Assembly (NCBI RefSeq): GCF_001294335.1
Contig: NZ_LGKG01000035.1
Coordinates: 82,968-146,967 of the forward strand
Length of the DNA: 64,000 nt
Direction of reading: 5' to 3'
DNA from: Streptomyces chattanoogensis
Lineage (GTDB): Bacteria; Actinomycetota; Actinomycetes; Streptomycetales; Streptomycetaceae
Position numbers and translations under genes: made by a program. A model generated the notes under the pieces. It was not told the origin of the DNA. It was given only the letters and a program-made list of their open reading frames with translations, and searched no databases. Below, one piece after another: positions 57,665 to 64,000 of this stretch (the first letter of the stretch is position 1; each line of letters starts with the position of its first letter).

Positions 57665-58492
57665 TCAGCCGCCCTGCGCCTGGCCGGTGCCGTCGCCGTC
57701 CTTCTGCCGCTTGTTGAACTCCCGGACGTTCTGCAGATGCTCCTGGTAGTCGGCGGTGAAGCGGGTGTCGCCCGGTTTGACGGTGACGAAGTACAGCCAG
57801 TCTCCCTTGGGCGGCGCGCCGGCAGCCTTCAGGGCGTCCGCCCCGGGGCTGTCGATCGGGGTGGGCGGCAGGCCCGCGCGCTTGTAGGTGTTGTACGGGC
57901 TGTCGAGCCTGGTGTCGGCGTGAGAGGTGTTGAGGGTGCTGCGGCCGAGCGCGTAGTTCAGGGTCGAATCCATCTGCAACGGCATGTTCCTGGCGAGCCG
58001 GTTGTCGATGACCCGGGCGACCTTGCCCATATCGGACGGGCGGTCCGCTTCGGCCTGCACGATGCTGGCGATCACCACCGTCCGGTAGGAGGCGATGCGG
58101 TCGTCGGCGAGCCGCTGGTTGGCCGTGTCGACCATGTAGGCGAGCAGGGACGCCGGGGTGGTCTCCTCGCGGATCGGATACGTGGCCGGGAAGAGGTAGC
58201 CCTCCGGGTTGCCCTTCGCCTCGTCCGGGAGCTTGAGGTGCGCGGTCCTGGCGGCCTTCGCGGTACTCCCCTTGGCCAGGTGCAGCGCCGTGTCGGCGGC
58301 GGCATAGATCTGCTCGGCCCGCTGTCCCTCCGGCACGGTCAGCTTCGCCTCGGGCTGCGGTCCGCGCAGCAGCCGCGACACGAACAGCACGGCAAGAATG
58401 ACAAGTACACACAAAAGGGCAACGAGAAGAAGCCGGCCGCCACGGGACAGCCGCGGTCCGGACCGGCGAACGGTGCGCTGAACATCGCTCAT
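57665..58492 (-). CDS. mltG: MltG-like endolytic transglycosylase (YceG family)
   Basis: A 275-residue membrane-anchored protein: basic head, one hydrophobic segment (LLLVALLCVLVILAVLFVSRLL), then the YceG domain with catalytic Glu in IASIVQAEADRPSDMGKVARVIDNRL, MDSTLNYALGR, SPYNTYKRAGLPPTPIDSPG and WLYFVTVKPGDTRF. MltG cuts nascent glycan strands during cell-wall growth. It is shorter than typical MltG (about 340 residues) because the LysM-like N-terminal domain is reduced. Convergent with the exporter operon. Confidence 0.87.
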   Translation of the reverse strand: MSDVQRTVRRSGPRLSRGGRLLLVALLCVLVILAVLFVSRLLRGPQPEAKLTVPEGQRAEQIYAAADTALHLAKGSTAKAARTAHLKLPDEAKGNPEGYLFPATYPIREETTPASLLAYMVDTANQRLADDRIASYRTVVIASIVQAEADRPSDMGKVARVIDNRLARNMPLQMDSTLNYALGRSTLNTSHADTRLDSPYNTYKRAGLPPTPIDSPGADALKAAGAPPKGDWLYFVTVKPGDTRFTADYQEHLQNVREFNKRQKDGDGTGQAQGG

Positions 58493-59140
58493 GGGGGCAC
58501 CGTAGGCCAGCCGACCGGATTACGGGGATGGCCTCCCCGGGATCACCACCGATGTCAGGCGGCGGATGCGGGTGGGATACCTGGGGTTCACCCGGACCGC
58601 GATGGCCGACGGGGCGGGGGCCAGGGGCCTGGTGGCCAGGTGCTCGGTGGCCCGGGGGTGGCGCGTCGCGCTGGGTGCGTCGGACGCGTTGGACGAGTAG
58701 GCCGAGTCGGTGCCGGTGTGATGGTCCGGCGCTCTCGCCGTTCGTCCCGGGGGAGCGGCCGAGGGCGTGTCGCGCCGCACCGAGGCGTCGTACGGGGATG
58801 GCCGACGGTGGCCGTACATCCCGACCGTACGGGGGCGGTGCCCGTCTGCCCGTCCGCCCACCGCCCGTCCGTACCGGCGTACGGCCGGACCCGTCGGCCC
58901 GGGCGCAGTGCCACGGCCTCGGCGATCGGGAGCGTGACGGAGGTCCGGCCTCCGGCGAAGCTGAGGGTTGACGACCGGCGTCGGGTCTCAGGTGTCGGCC
59001 TGCGCCGGGGCGGGCCCGGCCACCGTCGGACCGCTCGGGGGGGAGAGACGTGGCGGCCAGCCGTACGCCCTGACCACCCGCGAGCTCAACCGCCACTCGT
59101 GCGGGACCGCCCCAGGGAGCCCGTCCCCTGCGTCCGTCGC
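58493..59140. other. 648-bp gap with gene-remnant signals
   Basis: No complete gene is supported. Both strands hold short stretches with almost perfect G/C third positions: a plus-strand frame at 58566-58700 and a minus-strand frame around 58880-58960 reading LSFAGGRTSVTLPIAEAVALRPG. Such pieces without intact ends suggest decayed genes. Otherwise nothing is recognised. Confidence 0.5.
58566..58700 (+). CDS. Possible short ORF or gene remnant
   Basis: A 44-codon frame MRVGYLGFTRTAMADGAG with nearly all codons ending in G or C, ending TAG. The opening MRVGYL resembles serine-recombinase N-termini, but the match is too short to be trusted. The frame is open upstream to a stop at 58504, so an earlier non-ATG start is possible. 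May be a pseudogene fragment. Confidence 0.3.
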   Translation: MRVGYLGFTRTAMADGAGARGLVARCSVARGWRVALGASDALDE

Positions 59141-60415
59141 CTATGCCCCGTCCCCGATGCGCCGGTCGCGCCCCGCGCCCATGCCCAGCAGGGCGAGGCC
59201 CGCGCACACGCCGAGGAGCAGGAGGAGGGGAACGGTCCAGTCGCCCGTGGCCTGGTGGACGCCGCCGAGAGCGAGGGGGCCGGCCGCGGCGAGGAGGTAA
59301 CCGCCGGTCTGGGCCATGCCGGAGAGCCGGGCGGCGGTGTGGGCGTCACCGGAGCGCAGGACCATCATCGTCAGGGCCAGCCCCAGGGCGCCCCCCTGGC
59401 CGGTGCCGAGGATCGCCGCCCACAGCCAGGCCCCGGCCACCGGGGCCACCAGCAGTCCGGCGACACCGCAGGCCATCAGCGCGGAAACGCCCACGCCCAG
59501 CAGCCGCTGACGGCGCATCCGGCCCGCGAGCATCGGCACCACGAACGATCCCACCATCTGCACCAGCGTGCTGAAGGCGAAGACCAGTCCCGCCTCGCTC
59601 TTGCCCATCCCGTGGTCGGTGAAGATCGTCGGCATCCAGGCGATGACCACATACGCGACCAGCGACTGCGAACCCATGAAGAGGGTGACCTGCCAGGCCA
59701 GTGGGGAGCGGCTGAGCTTCGGCCCGTTCTCGACGGTGTGGGCGGGCGTTGCCGCGCCCGTGCCCGTCCCTCTCCGGGCGATGACCGCTTGCGGGATCCA
59801 GACCACCGCGGCGACGGCGGCCAGCAGCGACCAGGAGACCAGGGATCCCCGCCAGCTGCCGAGGGCGTTCTCCAGCGGGACGGCGGAGGCGGCCGAGACC
59901 GTGGCGCCCAGGATCATGGCGGTCGAGTACAGCGCCGTCATGCTTGCCGCCCGCTCCGGGAAGTCCCGCTTGATCAGGCCCGGCATCAGGACGTTCAGCA
60001 GGGCTATGGAGGCACCGACCACCGCGCAGCCGGCGAACAGCGCGACCACGGGCGGCGCGATCCGCAGCACGATGCCGCCGCACAGCAGGACCAGCGCGCC
60101 GCACAGCACCGCCTCGGTCCCCCAACGGCGGGCCAGTTTCGGGGCGGCGAGGGAGCCGAGGCCCATGAAGATCAGCGGGATGGTCGTCACCAGGCTGCTG
60201 GCGGCCGCGGCGAGGTGGAAGTGCGCGCCGATCTCGCTGAGCAGCGGCGAGACACCGGCGAGCGCCGCCCGCATGTTGAGCGCGGCGAGGACGATTCCGG
60301 CCAGGAGGAGGGCGGGGTGGGTCCGTAGCCGAAGCCGGGCCGCGGTGACCGGTGGCGCCGCGACCAGGTCCTCCTCGGCGTCGATCAAGGGGGTTCCGGA
60401 CAGGGGCCCTGACAT
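59141..60415 (-). CDS. MFS transporter, CynX/NimT-like
   Basis: A 424-residue, twelve-segment transporter of the cyanate/2-nitroimidazole group (LLLAGIVLAALNMRAALAGVSPLLSEIGAHFHL, AAPKLARRWGTEAVL, MALLN-type VGASIALLNVLMPGLIKRDFPE). It likely exports a small polar compound. ATG 60415 follows GAGG; a TTG at 60433 is an alternative. Its divergent-like partner GntR lies just upstream on the same strand, likely its regulator. Confidence 0.88.
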   Translation of the reverse strand: MSGPLSGTPLIDAEEDLVAAPPVTAARLRLRTHPALLLAGIVLAALNMRAALAGVSPLLSEIGAHFHLAAAASSLVTTIPLIFMGLGSLAAPKLARRWGTEAVLCGALVLLCGGIVLRIAPPVVALFAGCAVVGASIALLNVLMPGLIKRDFPERAASMTALYSTAMILGATVSAASAVPLENALGSWRGSLVSWSLLAAVAAVVWIPQAVIARRGTGTGAATPAHTVENGPKLSRSPLAWQVTLFMGSQSLVAYVVIAWMPTIFTDHGMGKSEAGLVFAFSTLVQMVGSFVVPMLAGRMRRQRLLGVGVSALMACGVAGLLVAPVAGAWLWAAILGTGQGGALGLALTMMVLRSGDAHTAARLSGMAQTGGYLLAAAGPLALGGVHQATGDWTVPLLLLLGVCAGLALLGMGAGRDRRIGDGA

Positions 60416-60520
60416 GCGTGCGTACCTCGCCAAGGTTCGGGGTCGTACAAGGGGATGGGAAGGGGGAGAGGGGTGGGAAGTGGTGGGAGAGGGGTGGGAG
60501 GAAGGTGGTCGGCCGGGCCG

Positions 60521-61285
60521 TCACCGGGCGGCAAGCAGCGCTTCCACGGCGCGCTTCGGCCTCTCCAGCAACACGCGGGTGGCGCGCTCCGCGCCCTCCG
60601 GGTCGCCCATGGCGATGGCGTCGAGCACGGCGCGGTGATCGTCGTGCAGGATCTTGGGCATCTCGTGATCGTCGAGCGCGCGGACCAGCGCCTCCCGCAC
60701 CGAGCTGCTGAACCATCCGTAGGTCGCGGTCAGCGCGGTGTTGTGCGCGGCCTCGACCACGGCCCTGTGGAAGGCGATGTCGTGATCGGCGTAGAGCTCG
60801 AGGCTGTCGGCGGCGGGCTGCCCCTCGGCGTCCGCCAGCTCGGCCTGGGCGTCCAGGGCCGCCTGCATCCGCTCCAGGTCGGCGGGTTCGCGCCGCAGCG
60901 CGGCCAGCCGGGCGGCCTCGGCCTCCAGCGCGATCCGCAGCTCCAGTACGTCGCGGATGCCCGCCCGCTGAATGCCGCGCATGATCTCGCCCGGGTCCGC
61001 CGTGGAGACGACGAAGGTGCCCTCGCCCTGCCGGGAGCGCAGCATTCCGGCGTGGACGAGTACCCGGATCGCCTCGCGGACGGTGTTACGGCCCACCTGG
61101 AGCTGTTCGGCCAGGGCGTGCTCCGTGGGGATACGGTCCCCCACCGGCCACTCGCCGGCGGTCAGCTGGGACCGCAGGTCCTCGACGACGGTGTCCACCA
61201 GCGATTGCCGTCCCGCCGCCTGCAGTGCCATGTCCGTCCGCTCGTCCCTTGCCGTGCCGTGGCCGTCCGTGAGTTGCCCGGTCAT
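60521..61285 (-). CDS. GntR-family (FadR subfamily) regulator
   Basis: A 254-residue FadR-type regulator: N-terminal winged helix IPTEHALAEQLQVGRNTVREAIRVLVHAGMLRSRQGEGTFVV and a helical FCD ligand domain (DVLELRIALEAEAARLAA, DHDIAFHRAVVEAAHN). ATG 61285 is chosen; ATG 61231 (MALQAAGRQS) would shorten the head by 18 residues. The pump gene 105 bp downstream is the probable target. Upstream lies GTACATGTAC (61307-61316), a possible operator. Confidence 0.87.
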   Translation of the reverse strand: MTGQLTDGHGTARDERTDMALQAAGRQSLVDTVVEDLRSQLTAGEWPVGDRIPTEHALAEQLQVGRNTVREAIRVLVHAGMLRSRQGEGTFVVSTADPGEIMRGIQRAGIRDVLELRIALEAEAARLAALRREPADLERMQAALDAQAELADAEGQPAADSLELYADHDIAFHRAVVEAAHNTALTATYGWFSSSVREALVRALDDHEMPKILHDDHRAVLDAIAMGDPEGAERATRVLLERPKRAVEALLAAR

Positions 61286-61766
61286 CCTACAACTTGTGCG
61301 TTCATCGTACATGTACCTGTGGCTGCGCCTGAAGCGTGAGCCGGGCGGCACCTGGGAGACGTCGGCGGGGCGGCGTCCCCTAGGGGTTGTTCGAACGGAT
61401 CCCCTAGGGGATGGGTGCGCCCCTTGCAGGCCACAACGTGGCGCGGGCGGGTGGTATTCCCATGGGCGGCCGTATTTCCGTGGCCCGCAACGTAATTGAC
61501 GCGACGTTGTCCGGCGGGGCAAGGGGCCCGGTGCGGCCGTCAGATGCACGGCTCAGGCCGACCGGCGCCAGATCAACCGGCGCCAGATCAACCGGCGCCA
61601 GATCAACCAGCGCCAGATCAACCGGCGCCAGATCAACCAGCGCTAGGCCAACCGAGGTCGGCCCAACCAGCACCAAGCCCACCAGCACCGAACCACCGGC
61701 CGGCCCCCAGCCAACCACCCCGGAGCCTCAACCCGGGACCCGAGCCCCGCCGCCGAGCCCCGCCCC
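61286..61766. other. Intergenic region with twin palindromes and a 15-bp tandem repeat
   Basis: No gene is supported in these 481 bp. Two copies of the palindrome CCCCTAGGGG (61377-61386 and 61401-61410) flank a central TTCGAA. A 15-bp tandem array occupies 61564-61683. Possible ORFs on both strands are simple consequences of the repeat. Confidence 0.7.
61564..61683. repeat. 15-bp tandem repeat, unit GGCGCCAGATCAACC
   Basis: Eight consecutive 15-bp units. Copies 1-3 and 5 are perfect, copies 4 and 6 differ at one and a few bases, and copies 7-8 are degenerate. On the minus strand it reads as VDLAP pentapeptides, on the plus strand as STGAR. No spacers, so it is not a CRISPR array. Confidence 0.92.
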
Positions 61767-63131
61767 TCACAACCCGACATCCCGCCCCTGGATGTCCGCC
61801 AGGGACTCCCGGCGGACCAGGAGGCGGGCGTGGCCGTCGGTGACCGCCACGACTGGTGGCCGGCCGACGAGGTTGTAGCCGGAGGCCATGGAGAGGTGGT
61901 ACGCGCCCGCTACGGGGACGGCCAGGAGGTCGCCGGGGCGGATGTCGCCGGGGAGGGGGACATCGGAGGCGAGGACGTCGCCCGCCTCGCAGTGGCGGCC
62001 GACGACCGTGACCGCTTCCGGTGCGGCCGCCGAGCGGCGGCCGACCAGGCGGGGCGCATAGCGCACCCCGTAGAGGGCGGGCCGCGGGTTGTCGCTCATC
62101 CCGCCGTCCACGGCCACAAAGGTGTGCCCGCCGGTCTGTTTGACGGCCAGCACCCGGTAGAGGACGACACCGGCCGGTCCCACGATGGCGCGGCCCGGTT
62201 CGATGGCGAGGCGCGGCACCGGGAGTCCGGCCGCCGCGCAGCCGCCGGTCAGTTCGGCGCGGATCTTGGTGCCGAGGCCGACGATGTCGAGGGCGGGCTC
62301 CCCGGGGCGGTAGGCGACGCCGTGGCCGCCGCCGAGGTCCAGTTCCGGCAGCGTGATGCCGTGCTGCTCATGGATGCGGGCGAGCAGGCCGACCAGGCGT
62401 CGCACGGCCGACAGATACGGCTTGACGGTGGTGATCTGCGACCCCAAGTGGCAGTGCAGGCCGACCAGTTGGAGACGCGGCTGGCCCAGTACGCGGGTGA
62501 CGGCGTGCAGCGCGGAACCGTCCGCCAGGGACAGCCCGAACTTCTGCCCGTCGGTCCCGGTCCGGATCTTGGCGTGACCGCCCGCGGCGATCCCCGGTAC
62601 GACCCGGATCAGCACCTTCTGCCGGTTGCCCGCCGGGACCGCGGCCGCCAGCCGGGCGATCTCCGAGGTGCTGTCGATGACGATCCGCCCGACGCCGAGC
62701 CGCAGCGCGGTCCGCAGGTCGTCCGGGCTCTTGGCGTTGCCGTGCAGCACGATCCGCTCAGGCGGGAAGCCGGTGGTGACGGCCAGCTCCAGCTCGCCCG
62801 CCGAGCAGACGTCCAGGCCCAGGCCCTCCTCCTCGACCCAGTGCGCCATGGCGCGGCACAGGAAGGCCTTGGCCGCGTAGAGGACATCGGTGTCGGGGAA
62901 GGCCTGCAGATAGGCGCGGCAGCGGCGGCGCACCTCGTCCTCGTCCAGGACGTAGGCGGGCGTGCCGAAGCGGTCGGCGAGATCGGTGAGGGGCACGCCG
63001 CCGACGGCGAGGTCGTCGTCCGGCAGGGGGGCGGTGGAGCCGGGCCAGATGGCCAGTGCGGGGCTCCGGGGCGTGGCGGGTTCCGGTACGGCGGTCAGCG
63101 GGAGAACGCCGCGGCTGATGGTGTGGCTCAT
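61767..63131 (-). CDS. lysA: Diaminopimelate decarboxylase family protein
   Basis: A 454-residue fold-type III PLP enzyme. PLP lysine Lys88 in YAAKAF, DVCSAGELELAV, LDLGGGHGVAYRPGEP, AIEPGRAIVGPAG, VGRHCEAGDVL (active-site Cys) and AGAYHLSMASGYN. It removes CO2 from meso-diaminopimelate to make lysine, or acts on a related substrate as a LysA paralogue. The N-terminal 40 residues are variable. It is monocistronic; an SseB-like gene lies upstream on the same strand. Confidence 0.87.
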   Translation of the reverse strand: MSHTISRGVLPLTAVPEPATPRSPALAIWPGSTAPLPDDDLAVGGVPLTDLADRFGTPAYVLDEDEVRRRCRAYLQAFPDTDVLYAAKAFLCRAMAHWVEEEGLGLDVCSAGELELAVTTGFPPERIVLHGNAKSPDDLRTALRLGVGRIVIDSTSEIARLAAAVPAGNRQKVLIRVVPGIAAGGHAKIRTGTDGQKFGLSLADGSALHAVTRVLGQPRLQLVGLHCHLGSQITTVKPYLSAVRRLVGLLARIHEQHGITLPELDLGGGHGVAYRPGEPALDIVGLGTKIRAELTGGCAAAGLPVPRLAIEPGRAIVGPAGVVLYRVLAVKQTGGHTFVAVDGGMSDNPRPALYGVRYAPRLVGRRSAAAPEAVTVVGRHCEAGDVLASDVPLPGDIRPGDLLAVPVAGAYHLSMASGYNLVGRPPVVAVTDGHARLLVRRESLADIQGRDVGL

Positions 63132-63147
63132 GATCGGTCGCCCTCCG

Positions 63148-63504
63148 TCAGACGGCCCGAAGGGCCTGCGTACGGGACGGGGGGCAGGGCAGCCTACGGG
63201 GCTGCGCAGGGGGGATGTCCGGGGTGAACCGGGGGTCGACGGTCAGGCCGGTCGCGCCGACCGGTTCGGCCAGTGCGCGCAGTGCGGGCTCGGAGAGGCG
63301 TACCCAGGGCTGGCCGCCGCCGAGGGCCGCGGTCAGCCGCTGGGCGGACGTGAAGGCGACGGCGGTGCGGCCGCCGAGCGGCGTGCGGAACAGACGGGCC
63401 GTGCAGCCCGCGGGGCCCGACCGGACGGGTACGAACAAAAGCCCGGCCGGGACCCGATCGGAGGGCTCGGGGTCTTCCGCGTACAAGAGAGGGGAGTGGG
63501 ACAC
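63148..63504 (-). CDS. SseB-like (SAV_915 family) protein
   Basis: A 118-residue protein (LFVPVRSGPAGCTARLFRTPLGGRTAVAFTSAQRLTAALGG, then SEPALRALAEPVGATGLTVDPRF) with the SseB N-terminal-like fold common in Streptomyces. GTG 63504 follows GAGGAG; the long upstream frame to 63897 is compositionally poor and was not used. Function unknown. Confidence 0.75.
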   Translation of the reverse strand: MSHSPLLYAEDPEPSDRVPAGLLFVPVRSGPAGCTARLFRTPLGGRTAVAFTSAQRLTAALGGGQPWVRLSEPALRALAEPVGATGLTVDPRFTPDIPPAQPRRLPCPPSRTQALRAV

Positions 63505-64000
63505 GGGTGGCTCCTCGAACAGCGCAGGGGCGGCCCCGGACCGGTGGGTGACGCAGCCGCCGGGGCTCGGCTCTGCCGACGCTATGCCCGGTGAACGGGG
63601 AACTTCCGCGGCCACTGACGCATCATTGACGGCTTGTGGACGGGACTTGACGCGATGCTGCCGTCGGATGGCCGGGCGAGGGGCGGTCGATGGCCGGTTG
63701 ATGACCGACCGGGGCGTGCGGCCTCCTTCGGGGTACCGGCGGTGCTTGGCCTTGACGGCGGGCGGTAGGGGAGGCGGACCCACCCCGGGGCAGGCCGGTC
63801 CCCAGGCTGTATGGCCCCGTACGGTCGTACGCGGCCGTATGGCCCCGTACGGGTCGTCGCAGCCATACGAACCCATGTCGCAGCCATACGGCCCCATATA
63901 GCCGTCGCAGCCGTACGACCTCGTACGACCCCGTACGACCTCGTACGAGACCCCGTACGGACGTTCACCGCGCCCCGCCGCCGGGCCCCCGCCTACACCC
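63505..64000. other. Right-end gap with CGTACG/TACGG repeats
   Basis: No gene is supported. From about 63808 to 63961 there is a dense set of GTAC-centred words, including three near copies of GTCGCAGCCATACG (starting 63856, 63877 and 63904) and four CGTACGACC-like units in a row (63911-63950). The window ends inside this region. Confidence 0.6.

Noticed and set aside
57623..60328. A 901-codon open frame on the plus strand
   Set aside because: It runs antisense through the mltG and MFS genes and the gap between them; its composition is Arg/Gly/Pro/Gln-rich with poor codon signal, so it is a high-GC shadow.
61564..61683. CRISPR array
   Set aside because: The 15-bp units are contiguous with no spacers and no cas genes nearby.
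63505..63897. N-terminal extension of the SseB-like protein to 63897
   Set aside because: The upstream part is Arg/Pro/Gly-rich with no good start; a GTG at 63504 preceded by GAGGAG fits better.

Overview
The window is chromosomal DNA of a Streptomyces (or a very close relative). Base composition is very GC-rich with G/C at almost every third codon position. It carries the sporulation pair ssgR/ssgA, a Rex operator in front of cydABCD, and ten exact copies of the 14-bp actinobacterial ParB site parS (GTTTCACGTGAAAC). In Streptomyces parS sites crowd around oriC, so this is an origin-proximal part of the chromosome arm. From remembered gene order in S. coelicolor (dnaA, then ssgRA-thiC, then hisC-cydABCD), the left end is probably the side nearer oriC. 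No DnaA-box cluster, rRNA, tRNA, CRISPR array, insertion sequence or prophage was seen.

Layout. 0-9 kb: a truncated SDR gene, a CPBP membrane protease gene (the only TTA-codon gene noticed) divergent from a two-component system, then a MerR-sliding-clamp fusion with its own MerR-type promoter, a TPR-like protein, a serine hydrolase and a class V aminotransferase, followed by a cluster of three parS sites. 9-18 kb: regulators (TetR, MarR), GNAT, an MFS exporter, an HbpS-like protein, a HAD phosphatase, a globin-reductase with a long disordered N-terminus, a PNPOx-like protein and a Nudix hydrolase. 18-26 kb: two parS sites, a cystathionine lyase/ptpA pair, ssgR-ssgA, a YibE/F membrane protein, and thiC behind a TPP riboswitch whose optional stem contains a parS site. 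26-32 kb: an unknown membrane protein, a metallophosphoesterase, a LacI regulator, hisC and a cyclophilin-fold protein. 32-43.5 kb: cydA-cydB-cydCD (cytochrome bd oxidase and its ABC exporter, with parS at the cydCD start codon and again in the linker between its halves), a DevS-like GAF kinase, an M23 peptidase, a Cof-type phosphatase, a luciferase-like oxidoreductase and the last parS. 43.5-64 kb: htpX-pspAB, kptA, a PadR regulator divergent from a membrane protein/carotenoid-oxygenase pair, a minus-strand run of M24 peptidase, EphD-like fusion, PF10118-like hydrolase and MerR, a four-gene ABC-2 exporter operon, an MltG-like protein, an MFS/GntR pair, a lysA-like decarboxylase and an SseB-like protein. 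The last 20 kb has no parS.

How it fits together. Most genes are core Streptomyces housekeeping, redox, envelope and development genes in short operons. The organising feature is the parS set, which occupies intergenic DNA, coding linkers, a start codon and a riboswitch stem. The observations most worth following are the parS hairpin inside the thiC riboswitch, the autoregulated MerR-beta-clamp fusion that carries its own parS, and the pentanucleotide repeat plus TTA codon at the CPBP protease.
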